DNA of 64,000 nt from Paratinospora sagittata (lineage: Eukaryota > Streptophyta > Magnoliopsida > Ranunculales > Menispermaceae). The position numbers and the translations under genes are program-made. The stretch lies in NCBI GenBank assembly GCA_035771175.1, contig CM069603.1, forward strand, positions 20,498,286 through 20,562,285. The letters run 5' to 3'. Of this stretch, positions 14,201-26,300 are shown piece after piece (positions within the stretch are counted from its first letter, which is position 1; each line of letters starts with the position of its first letter). Below the pieces are notes generated by a model. The model searched no databases. It saw nothing but the letters and a program-made list of their open reading frames with translations, and was not told where the DNA came from.

Positions 14201-16456
14201 AGTATTTCATTTTTACAAAAATGTTTTCCGACAGGTTTTAATCATAATTTTAAAGAGTTTTGAATTATTTAAAAGTGTTTATTCTTATATCAAAGTGTTT
14301 TGAGTCAATGAAATGGTTCTTTAGTGTCAAAATTTTAATTTTTCAAAAATAAGGCTATCCAGCAATTGGCACGTCTTAGACTAAAATCTGATATTTCTAA
14401 CGAGAAAAATGTGGGCACTTCTGCTTGCTCGATTTTTCTATTCGTTCACCGTTTTGCCAGGTTATCTTAATTGAAATATTCTCTAGTAACACCTAGATGA
14501 TTCCCATTGTCTCGCACCCCCAAAAAACTTTAGATTGAACAATGTTTTGAATTCAAATCATTTTGTAGTACTCTTGCTCTTTAACCTTCAACTTCAAATT
14601 TTATAAAACACTCATTCTCTGATTTTCAAAAATTCAACACGCACGATATTTGCAAGTTAGATTGAGCTTTTCGAAGAGTTTTTCAAGAGAAAAAAGTAAT
14701 GATTCTTGCCTTTGCAAAAAAAAGGCTTCGAATTGAATCAAAATTGCAATCTGTCTTGATGTTCAGCTAGTTCTTCATTTTATCCCTTGTGTGCTAAGAT
14801 TTGCAGAGGCTATCCATTGTTTAAAACTCTAAGTATATGAAGTGGTCTCGGTAAGATAACACATCAAAGAGGAACACATCACCTGTTTTGCATCAAGAAC
14901 ACATCAAACAAAAGCTTTCGAATTCTACAATGATCAAGCTCGAAGAACGAAGACATATCTCATGTCTAATGCATTAGTTTGATATCTGGTGTGTAAGGCA
15001 ACCCCTCGATCAACCTTAGCACTAAAACTCTGAAAATTGCAAAGTCTTCAAAATCACTTTCGATATAGTATTTCATTTTTACAAAAATGTTTTCCGAAAG
15101 GTTTCAATCATAATTTTAAAGAGTTTTGAATTATTTAAAAGTGTTTATTCTTATATCAAAGTGTTTTGAGTCAATGAAATGGTTCTTTAATGTCAAAATT
15201 TTAATTTTTCAAAAATAAGGCTATCCAGCAATTGGCACGTCTTAGACTAAAATCTGATATTTCTAACGAGAAAAATGTGGGCACTTCTGCTTGCTCGATT
15301 TTTCTATTCCTTCACAGTATTGCCAGGTTATCTTAATTGAAATATTCTCGAGTAACACCTAGATGATTCCCATTGTCTCGCACGCCCAAAAAACTTTAGA
15401 TTGAACAATGTTTTGAATTCAAATCATTTTGTAGTACTCTTGCTCTTTAACCTTCAACTTCAAATTATATAAAACACTTATTCTCTGAATTTCAAAAATT
15501 CAACACGCACGATATTTGCAAGTTAGATTGAGCTTTTCGTAGAGTTTTTTCAAGAGAAGAAAGTAATGATTCTTGCCTTTGGAAAAAAAGGCTTCGAATT
15601 GAATCAAAATTGCAATCTGTCTTGATGTTCAGCTAGTTCTTCATTTTATCCCTTGTGTGCTAAGATTTGCAGAGGCTATCCATTGTTTAAAACTCTAAGT
15701 GTATGAAGTTGTCTCGGTAAGATAACACATCAAAAAGGGACACATCACCTGTTTTACATCAAGAACACATCAAACACTCGCTTTCGAATTCTACAAAGAT
15801 CAGGCTCGAAGAACGAAGACATATCTCATGTCTAATGCATTAGTTTGATCTCTAGTGTGTAGGGTAACCCCTCGATCAATCTCAGCACTAAAACTCTGAA
15901 AATTGCAAAGTCTTCAAAATCACTTTCGGTATAGTATTTCATTTTGAAAAAAATTATTTTCTGAAAGCTTTTAATCATAATTTTAATGAGTTTTCAATTA
16001 TTTAAAAGTGTTTAATCTTATATCAAAGTGTTTTGAGTTAATGAAATGGTTCTTTAGTGTCAAAATATTAATTTTTCAAAAATATGGCTATCCAGCAATT
16101 GGCACGTCTTAGACTAAAATCTGATATTTCTAACGAGAAAAATGTGGGCACTTCTGCTTGCTCGATTTTTCTATTCCTTCACAGTTTTGCCAGGTTATCT
16201 TAATTGAAATATTCTCTAGTAACACCTAGATGATTCCCATTGTCTCGCACGCCCAAAAAACTTTAGATTGAACAATGTTTTGAATTCAAATCATTTTGTA
16301 GTACTCTTGCTCTTTAACCTTCAACTTCAAATTTAATAAAACACTCATTCTCTGATTTTCAAAAATACAACACGCACGATATTTGCAAGTTAGATTGAGC
16401 TTTTCGAAGAGTTTTTCAAGAGAAGAAAGTAATGATTCTTGCCTTTGCAAAAAAAA
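11259..16456 (+). repeat. Trimer higher-order repeat, two almost identical copies (units 14-16 and 17-19)
   Basis: Each copy is 2599 bp. Comparing by eye I find a single difference, A at 13204 against G at 15803 (CAAGCTCG and CAGGCTCG). Markers: units 14 and 17 share GCAATTTGTC, GTGTGTGAGGC, CCGACAGG and ATTCGTTCACC; units 15 and 18 share GGTTTCAATC, CAGTATTGCC and an XhoI site CTCGAG (12748-12753 and 15347-15352); units 16 and 19 share TTTGGAAAAAAAGG, GTGTATGAAGTTG, CAAACACTCGC and AAAAATATGGC. This is the least diverged large duplication in the window. It is either very recent or an assembly duplication. Confidence 0.95.
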
Positions 16457-17320
16457 GGCTTCGAATTGAATCAAAATTGCAATCTGTCTTGATGTTCAGC
16501 TAGTTCTTCATTTTATCCCTTGTGTGCTAAGATTTGCAGAGGCTATCCATTGTTCAATCTCTAAGTATATGAAGTGGTCTCGATAAGATAACACATCAAA
16601 AAGGAACACATCACCTGTTTTGCATCAAGAACACATCAAACAATAGCTTTCGAATTCTACAAAGATCAAGCTCGAAGAACGAAGACATATCTCATGTCTA
16701 ATGCATTAGTTTTATCTTTGGTGTGTAGGGTAACCGCTCGATCACTCTCAGTACTAAAACTCTGAAAATTGCAAAGTCTTCAAAATCACTTTCGATATAG
16801 TATTTCATTTTGAAAAAAATGTTTTCTGAAAGGTTTTAATCATAATTTTAATGAGTTTTGAATTATTTAAAAGTGTTTAATCTGATATCAAAGTGTTTTG
16901 AGTCAATGAAATGGTTCTTTAGTGTCAAAATATTAATTTGTCAAAAATAAGGCTATCCAGCAATTTGCACGTCTTAGACTAAAATCTTATATTTCTAACG
17001 AGAAAAATGTGGGCACTTCTGCTTGCTCGATTTTTCTATTCCTTCACAGTTTTGCCAGGTTATCTTAATTGAAATATTCTCTAGTAACACCTAGATGATT
17101 CCCATTGTCTCGCACCACCAAAAAACTTTAGATTGAACAATGTTTTGAATTCAAATCATTTTTTAGTACTCTTGCTCTTTAACCTTCAACTTCAAATTTA
17201 ATAAAACACTCATTCTCTGATTTTCAAAAATTCAAAACGCACGATATTTGCAAGTTAGATTGAGGTTTTCGAAGAGTTTTTCAAGAGAAGAAAGTAATGA
17301 TTCTTGCCTTTGCAAAAAAA
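16457..17320 (+). repeat. Unit 20, divergent single unit
   Basis: At 864 bp this is the first unit shorter than 865 bp. It shares CAAAAAGG and TTTTGAAAAAAATG features with units 16 and 19 but has many private changes: TTGTTCAATCTC, TCTCGATAAG, TTTTATCTTTGG, AACCGCTCGATCACTC, TCTGATATCAAAG, AATTTGTCAAAAA and TTCAAAACGC. It sits at the junction between two homogeneous blocks, where older unhomogenised units are expected. Confidence 0.75.
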
Positions 17321-20300
17321 GGCTTCGAATTGAATCAAAATTGCAATCTGTCTTGATGTTCAGCTAGTTCTTCATTTTATCCCTTGTGTGCTAAGATTTG
17401 CAGAGGCTATCCATTGTTTAAAACTCTAAGTATATGAAGTGGTCTCGGTAAGATAACACATCAAAGAGGAACACATCACCTGTTTTGCATCAAGAACCCA
17501 TCAAACAATAGCTTTCGAATTCTACAATGATCAAGCTCGAAGAACGAAGACATATCTCATGTCTAATGCATTAGTTTGATCTCTGGTGTGTAAGGCAACC
17601 CCTCGATCAACCTTAGCACTAAAACTCTGAAAATTGCAAAGTCTTCAAAATCACTTTCGATATAGTATTTCATTTTTACAAAAATGTTTTCCGAAAGGTT
17701 TTAGTCATAATTTTAAAGAGTTTTGAATTATTTAAAAGTTTTTATTCTTATATCAAAGTGTTTTGAGTCAATGAAATGGTTCGTTAGTGTCAAAATATTA
17801 ATTTTTCAAAAATAAGGCTATCCAGCAATTGGCACGTCTTAGACTAAAATCTTATATTTCTAACGAGAAAAATGTGGGCACTTCTGCTTGCTCGATTTTT
17901 CTATTCCTTCACCGTTTTGCCAGGTTATCTTAATTGAAATATTCTCTAGTAACACCTAGATGATTCCCATTGTCTCGCACGCCCAAAAAACTTTAGATTG
18001 AACAATGTTTTGAATTCAAATCATTTTGTAGTACTCTTGCTCTTTAACCTTCAACTTCAAATTTTATAAAACACTTATTCTCTGATTTTCAAAAATTCAA
18101 CACGCACGATATTTGCAAGTTAGATTGAGCTTTTCGTAGAGTTTTTCAAGAGAAGAAAGTAATGATTCTTGCCTTTGCAAAAAAAGGCTTCGAATTGAAT
18201 CAAAATTGCAATCTGTCTTGATGTTCAGCTAGTTCTTCATTTTATCCCTTGTGTGCTAAGATTTGCAGAGGCTATCCATTGTTTAAAACTCTAAGTATAT
18301 GAAGTGGTCTCGGTAAGATAACACATCAAAGAGGAACACATCACCTGTTTTGCATCAAGAACACATCAAACAATAGCTTTCGAATTCTACAATGATCAAG
18401 CTCGAAGAACGAAGACATATCTCATGTCTAATGCATTAGTTTGATCTCTGGTGTGTAAGGTAACCCCTCGATCAATCTTAGCACTAAAACTCTGAAAATT
18501 GCAAAGTCTTCAAAATCACTTTCGATATAATATTTCATTTTTACAAAAATGTTTTCCGAAAGGTTTTAATCATAATTTTAAAGAGTTTTGAATTATTTAA
18601 AAGTGTTTATTCTTATATCAAAGTGTTTTGAGTCAATGAAATGGTTCTTTAGTGTCAAAATATTAATTTTTCAAAAATAAGGCTATCCAGCAATTGGCAC
18701 GTCTTAGACTAAAATCTGATATTTCTAACGAGAAAAATGTGGGCACTTCTGCTTGCTCGATTTTTCTATTCCTTCACAGTTTTGCCAGGTTATCTTAATT
18801 GAAATATTCTCTAGTAACACCTAGATGATTGCCATTGTCTCGCACGCCCAAAAAACTTTACATTGAACAATGTCTTGAATTCAAATCATTTTGTAGTAAT
18901 CTTGCTCTTTAACCTTCAACTTCAAATTTTATAAAACACTTTTTCTCTGATTTTCAAAAATTCAACACGCACGATATTTGCAAGTTAGATTGAGCTTTTC
19001 GTAGAGTTTTTCAAGAGAAGAAAGTAATGATTCTTGCCTTTGCAAAAAAAGGCTTCGAATTAAAACAAAATTGCAATCTGTCTTGTTGTTCAGCTAGTTC
19101 TTCATTTTATCCCTTGTGTGCTAAGATTTGCAGAGGCTATCCATTGTTTAAAACTCTAAGTATATGAAGTGGTCTCGGTAAGATAACACATCAAAGAGGA
19201 ACACATCACCTGTTTTGCATCAAGAACACATCAAACAATAGCTTTCGAATTCTACAATGATCAAGCTCGAAGAACGAAGACATATCTCATGTCTAATGCA
19301 TTAGTTTGATCTCTGGTGTGTAAGGCAACCCCTCGATCAACCTTAGCACTAAAACTCTGAAAATTGCAAAGTCTTCAAAATCACTTTCGATATAGTATTT
19401 CATTTTTACAAAAATGTTTTCCGAAAGGTTTTAGTCATAAATTTAAAGAGTTTTGAATTATTTAAAAGTGTTTATTCTTATATCAAAGTGTTTTGAGTCA
19501 ATGAAATGGTTCGTTAGTGTCAAAATATTAATTTTTCAAAAATAAAGCTATCCAGCAATTGGCACGTCTTAGACTAAAATCTTATATTTCTAACGAGAAA
19601 AATGTGGGCACTTCTGCTTGCTCGATTTTTCTATTCCTTCACCGTTTTGCCAGGTTATCTTAATTGAAATATTCTCTAGTAACACCTAGATGATTCCCAT
19701 TGTCTCGCACGCCCAAAAAACTTTAGATTGAACAATGTTTTGAATTCAAATCATTTTGTAGTACTCTTGCTCTTTAACCTTCAACTTCAAATTTTATAAA
19801 ACACTTATTCTCTGATTTTCAAAAATTCAACACGCACGATATTTGCAAGTTAGATTGAGCTTTTCGTAGAGTTTTTCAAGAGAAGAAAGTAATGATTCTT
19901 GCCTTTGCAAAAAAAGGCTTCGAATTGAATCAAAATTGCAATCTGTCTTAATGTTCAGCTAGTTCTTCATTTTATCCCTTGTGTGCTAAGATTTGCAGAG
20001 GCTATCCATTGTTTAAAACTCTAAGTATATGAAGTGGTCTCGGTAAGATAACACATCAAAGAGGAACACATCACCTGTTTTGCATCAAGAACACATCAAA
20101 CAATAGCTTTCGAATTCTACAATGATCAAGCTCGAAGAACGAAGACATATCTCATGTCTAATGCATTAGTTTGATCTCTGGTGTGTAAGGTAACCCCTCG
20201 ATCAATCTTAGCACTAAAACTCTGAAAATTGCAAAGTCTTCAAAATCACTTTCGATATAATATTTCATTTTTACAAAAATGTTTTCCGAAAGGTTTTAAT

Positions 20301-20780
20301 CATAATTTTAAAGAGTTTTGAATTATTTAAAAGTGTTTATTCTTATATCAAAGTGTTTTGAGTCAATGAAATGGTTCTTTAGTGTCAAAATATTAATTTT
20401 TCAAAAATAAGGCTATCCAGCAATTGGCACGTCTTAGACTAAAATCTGATATTTCTAACGAGAAAAATGTGGGCACTTCTGCTTGCTCGATTTTTCTATT
20501 CCTTCACAGTTTTGCCAGGTTATCTTAATTGAAATATTCTCTAGTAACACCTAGATGATTGCCATTGTCTCGCACGCCCAAAAAACTTTACATTGAACAA
20601 TGTTTTGAATTCAAATCATTTTGTAGTAATCTTGCTCTTTAACCTTCAACTTCAAATTTTATAAAACACTTTTTCTCTGATTTTCAAAAATTCAACACGC
20701 ACGATATTTGCAAGTTAGATTGAGCTTTTCGTAGAGTTTTTCAAGAGAAAAAAGTAATGATTCTTGCCTTTGCAAAAAAA
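17321..20780 (+). repeat. Dimer higher-order repeat, two copies (units 21-22 and 23-24)
   Basis: The offset is exactly 1730 bp. Units 21 and 23 share GGTTTTAGTCATAA and GGTTCGTTAG. Units 22 and 24 share TTCGATATAATATTTC, GATTGCCATTG, TTTACATTGAAC, GTAGTAATCTTG and CACTTTTTCTC. The start of unit 23 (AATTAAAACAAAATTG, CTTGTTGTTC) is not like unit 21 but matches the start of unit 25, so the duplicated block begins shortly after the start of unit 21 and ends shortly after the start of unit 25. Confidence 0.92.
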
Positions 20781-22511
20781 GGCTTCGAATTAAAACAAAA
20801 TTGCAATCTGTCTTGTTGTTCAGCTAGTTCTTCATTTTATCCCTTGTGTGCTAAGATTTGCAGAGGCTATCCATTGTTTAAAACTCTAAGTATATGAAGT
20901 TGTCTCGGTAAGATAACACATCAAAAAGGGACACGTCACCTGTTTTACATCAAGAACACATCAAACAATAGCTTTCGAATTCTACAAAGATCAAGCTCGA
21001 AGAACGAAAACATATCTCATGTCTAATGCATTAGTTTGATCTCTGGTGTGTAGGGTAACCCCTCGACCAATCTCAGCACTAAAACTCTAAAAATTGCAAA
21101 GTCTTCAAAATCACTTTCGGTATAGTATTTCATTTTTACAAAAATTATTTTCTGAAAGCTTTTAATCATAATTTTAATGAGTTTTCAATTATTTAAAAGT
21201 GTTTAATCTTATATCAAAGTGTTTTGAGTCAATGAAATGGTTCTTTAGTGTCAAAATATTAATTTTTTAAAAATAAGGCTATCCAGCAATTTGCACGTCT
21301 TAGACTAAAATCTTATATTTCTAACGAGAAAAATGTGGGCTCTTCTGCTTGCTCGATTTTTCTATTCCTTCACAGTTTTGCCAGGTTATCTTAATTGAAA
21401 TATTCTCTAGTAACACCTAGATGATTCCCATTGTCTCGCACCCCCAAAAAACTTTAGATTGAACAATGTTTTGAATTCAAATCATTTTTTAGTACTCTTG
21501 CTCTTTAACCTTCAACTTCAAATTTTATAAAATACTCATTCTCTGATTTTCAAAAATTCAACACGCACGATATTTGCAAGTTAGATTGAGCTTTTCGAAG
21601 AGTTTTTTAAGAGAAGAAAGTAATGATTCTTGCCTTTGCAAAAAAAGGCTTCGAATTGAATCAAAATTGCAATCTGTCTTGATGTTCAGCTAGTTCTTCA
21701 TTTTATCCCTTGTGTGCTAAGATTTGCAGAGGCTATCCATTGTTTAAAACTCTAAGTATATGAAGTGGTCTCGGTAAGATAACACATCAAAGAGGAACAC
21801 ATCACCTGTTTTGCATCAAGAACACATCAAACAATAGCTTTCGAATTCTACAATGATCAAGCTCGAAGAACGAAGACATATCTCATGTCTAATGCATTAG
21901 TTTGATCTCTGGTGTGTAAGGTAACCCCTCGATCAATCTTAGCACTAAAACTCTGAAAATTGCAAAGTCTTCAAAATCACTTTCGATATAGTATTTCCTT
22001 TTTACAAAAATGTTTTCCGAAAGGTTTTAACCATAATTTTAATGAGTTTTGAATTATTTAAAAGTGTTTATTCTTATATCAAAGTGTTTTGAGTCAATGA
22101 AATGGTTCTTTAGTGTCAAAATATTAATTTTTCAAAAATAAGGCTATCCAGCAATTGGCACGTCTTAGACTAAAATCTTATATTTCTAACGAGAAAAATG
22201 TGGGCACTTCTGCTTGCTCGATTTTTCTATTCTTTCACAGTTTTGCCAGGTTATCTTAATTGAAATATTCTCTAGTAACACCTAGATGATTCCCATTGTC
22301 TCGCACCCCCAAAAAACTTTAGATTGAACAATGTTTTGAATTCAAATCATTTTGTAGTACTCTTGCTCTTTAACCTTCAACTTCAAATTTTATAAAACAC
22401 TCATTCTCTGATTTTCAAAAATTCAACACGCACGATATTTGCAAGTTAGATTGAGGTTTTCGAAGAGTTTTTCAAGAGAAGAAAGTAATGATTCTTGCCT
22501 TTGCAAAAAAA
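20781..22511 (+). repeat. Units 25 and 26, mosaic and transitional
   Basis: Unit 25 (20781-21646) begins like unit 23, then switches to the type of units 16 and 19 (GAAGTTGTCTCGG, CAAAAAGGGACAC, TTTTACATC, and GAAAGCTTTT with a HindIII site), with its own GGGCTCTTC. Unit 26 (21647-22511) resembles units 2 and 5 (TTTTAACCATAA, CACCCCC) but has TTTCCTTTTT and ATTCTTTCACAG. Together they close the left zone; after them the GCATCGAGAAC and TACTAAAATG alleles appear. Confidence 0.75.
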
Positions 22512-23375
22512 GGCTTCGAATTGAATCAAAATTGCAATCTGTCTTGATGTTCAGTTAGTTCTTCATTTTATCCCTTGTGTGCTAAGATTTGCAGAAGCTA
22601 TCCATTGTTTAAAACTCTAAGTATATGAAGTGGTCTCGGTAAGATAACACATCAAAGAGGAACACATCACCTGTTTTGCATCGAGAACACATCAAACAAT
22701 AGCTTTCGAATTCTACAATGATCAAGCTCGAAGAACGAAGACATATCTCATGTCTAATGCATTAGTTTGATCTCTGGTGTGTAGGGTAACCCCTCGATCA
22801 ACTTTAGCACTAAAACTCTGAAAATTGCAAAGTCTTCAAAATCACTTTCGATATAGTATTTCATTTTTACTAAAATGTTACCGAAAGGTTTTAATCCTAA
22901 TTTTAAAGAGTTTTGAATTATTTAAAAGTGTTTATTCTTATATCAAAGTGTTTTGAGTCAATGAAATGGTTCTTTAGTGTCAAAATATTAATTTTTCAAA
23001 AATAAGGCTATCCAGCAATTGGCACGTCTTATACTAAAATCTGATATTTCTAACGAGAAAAATGTGGGCACTTCTGCTTGCTCGATTTTTCTATTCCTTC
23101 ACCGTTTTGCCAGGTTATCTTAATTGAAATATTCTCTAGTAACACCTAGATGATTCCCATTGTCTCGCACGCCCAAAAAACTTTAGATTGAACAATGTTT
23201 TGAATTCAAATCATTTTGTAGTACTCTTGCTCTTTAACCTTCAACTTCAAATTTTATAAAACACTTATTCTCTGATTTTCAAAAATACAACACGCACGAT
23301 ATTTGCAAGTTAGATTGAGGTTTTCGAAGAGTTTTTCAAGAGAAGAAAGTAATGATTCTTGCCTTTGCAAAAAAG
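22512..23375 (+). repeat. Unit 27, first central-zone unit and upstream edge of the tetramer block
   Basis: This 864-bp unit is the first with GCATCGAGAAC, CAACTTTAG, TACTAAAATGTTACCG (a one-base deletion against GTTTTCCG) and CTTATACTAAAATC. It has private GTTCAGTTAG and GCAGAAGC near its start. From GTAGGGTAACCCC onward it matches unit 31 at an offset of 3458 bp, so the tetramer duplication starts inside this unit at about 22.7-22.8 kb. Confidence 0.8.
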
Positions 23376-26300
23376 GGCTTCGAATTGAATCAAAATTTCA
23401 ATCTGTCTTGATGTTCAGCTAGTTCTTCATTTTATCCCTTGTGTGCTAAGATTTGCAGAGGCTATCCATTGTTTAAAACTCTAAGTATATGAAGTGGTCT
23501 CGGTCAGATAACACATCAAAGAGGAACACATCACCTGTTTTGCATCAAGAACACATCAAACAATAGCTTTCGAATTCTACAATGATCAAGCTCGAAGAAC
23601 GAAGACATATCTCATGTCTAATGCATTAGTTTGATCTCTGGTGTGTAAGGTAACCCCTCGATCAATCTTAGCACTAAAACTCTGAAAATTGCAAAGTCTT
23701 CAAAATCACTTTCGATATAGTATTTCATTTTTACAAAAATGTTTTCCGAAAGGTTTTAATCATAATTTTAAAGAGTTTTGAATTATTTAAAAGTGTTTAT
23801 TCTTATATCAAAGTGTTTTGAGTCAATGAAATGGTTCTTTAGTGTCAAAATATTAATTTTTCAAAAATAAGGCTATCCAGCAATTGGCACGTCTTAGACT
23901 AAAATCTGATATTTCTAACGAGAAAAATGTGGGCACTTCTGCTTGCTCGATTTTTCTATTCCTTCACAGTTTTGCCAGGTTATCTTAATTGAAATATTCT
24001 CTAGTAACACCTAGATGATTCCCATTGTCTCGCACGCCCAAAAAACTTTAGATTGAACAATGTTTTGAATTAAAATCATTTTGTAGTACTCTTGCTCTTT
24101 AACCTTCAACTTCAAATTTTATAAAACACTTATTCTCTGATTTTCAAAAATACAACACGCACGATATTTGCAAGTTAGATTGAGGTTTTCGAAGAGTTTT
24201 TCAAGAGAAGAAAGTAATGATTCTTGCCTTTGCAAAAAAAGGCTTCGAATTGAATCAAAAATGCAATCTGTCTTGATGTTCAGCTAGTTCTTCATTTTAT
24301 CCCTTGTGTGCTAAGATTTGCAGAGGCTATCCATTGTTTAAAACTCTAAGTATATGAAGTGGTCTCGGTAAGATAACACATCAAAGAGGAACACATCACC
24401 TGTTTTGCATCAAGAACACATCAAACAATAGCTTTCGAATTCTACAATGATCAAGCTCGAAGAACGAAGACATATCTAATGTCTAATGCATTAGTTTGAT
24501 CTCTGGTGTGTACGGTCACCCCTCGATCAATCTTAGCACTAAAACTCTGAAAATTGCAAAGTCTTCAAAATCACTTTCGATATAGTATTTCATTTTTACA
24601 AAAATGTTTTCCGAAAGGTTTTAATCATAATTTTAAAGAGTTTTGAATTATTTAAAAGTGTTTATTCTTTTATCAAAGTGTTTTGAGTCAATGAAATGGT
24701 TCTTTAGTGTCAAAATATTAATTTTTCAAAAATAAGGCTATCCAGCAATTGGCACGTCTTAGACTAAAATCTTATATTTCTAACGAGAAAAATGTGGGCA
24801 CTTCTGCTTGCTCGATTTTTCTATTCCTTCACAGTTTTGCCAGGTTATCTTAATTGAAATATTCTCTAGTAACACCTAGATGATTCCCATTGTCTCGCAC
24901 GCCCAAAAAACTTTAGATTGAACAATGTTTTGAATTCAAATCATTTTGTAGTACTCTTGCTCTTTAACCTTCAACTTCAAATTTTATAAAAGACTCATTC
25001 TCTGATTTTCGAAAATTCAACACGCACGATATTTGCAAGTTAGATTGAGGTTTTCGAAGAGTTTTTCAAGAGAAGAAAGTAATGATTCTTGCCTTTGCAA
25101 AAAAAGGCTTCGAACTGAATCAAAATTGCAATCTGTCTTGATGTTCAGCTAGTTCTTCATTTTATCCCTTGTGTGCTAAGATTTGCAGAGGCTATCCATT
25201 GTTTAAAACTCTAAGTATATGAAGTGGTCTCGGTAAGATAACACATCAAAGAGGAACACATCACCTGTTTTGCATCGAGAACACATCAAACAATAGCTTT
25301 CGAGTTCTACAATGATCAAGCTCGAAGAACGAAGACATATCTCATGTCTAATGCATTAGTTTGATCTCTGGTGTGTAAGGCAACCCCTCGATCAACTTTA
25401 GCACTAAAACTCTGAAAATTGCAAAGTCTTCAAAATCACTTTCGATATAGTATTTCATTTTTACTAAAATGTTACCGAAAGGTTTTAATCCTAATTTTAA
25501 AGAGTTTTGAATTATTTAAAAGTGTTTATTTTTATATCAAAGTGTTTTGAGTCAATGAAATGGTTCTTTAGTGTCAAAATATTAATTTTTCAAAAATAAG
25601 GCTATCCAGCAATTGGCACGTCTTATACTAAAATCTGATATTTCTAACGAGAAAAATGTGGGCACTTCTGCTTGCTCGATTTTTCTATTCCTTCACAGTT
25701 TTGCCAGGTTATCTTAATTGAAATATTCTCTAGTAACACCTAGATGATTCCCATTGTCTCGCACGCCCAAAAAACTTTAGATTGAACAATGTTTTGAATT
25801 AAAATCATTTTGTAGTACTCTTGCTCTTTAACCTTCAACTTCAAATTTTATAAAACACTTATTCTCTGATTTTCAAAAATACAACACGCACGATATTTGC
25901 AAGTTAGATTGAGGTTTTCGAAGAGTTTTTCAAGAGAAGAAAGTAATGATTCTTGCCTTTGCAAAAAAGGGCTTCGAATTGAATCAAAATTTCAATCTGT
26001 CTTGATGTTCAGCTAGTTGTTCATTTTATCCCTTGTGTGCTAAGATTTGCAGAGGCTATCCATTGTTTAAAACTCTAAGTATATGAAGTGGTCTCGGTAA
26101 GATAACACATCAAAGAGGAACACATCACCTGTTTTGCATCAAGAACACATCAAACAATAGCTTTCGAATTCTACAATGATCAAGCTCGAAGAACGAAGAC
26201 ATATCTCATGTCTAATGCATTAGTTTGATCTCTGGTGTGTAGGGTAACCCCTCGATCAACTTTAGCACTAAAACTCTGAAAATTGCAAAGTCTTCAAAAT

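Noticed and set aside
16286..16474. Identical minus-strand open frame of 62 codons
   Set aside because: It is the copy of the one at 13687-13875 made by the 2599-bp trimer duplication. Identity reflects the young duplication, not selection on a protein.
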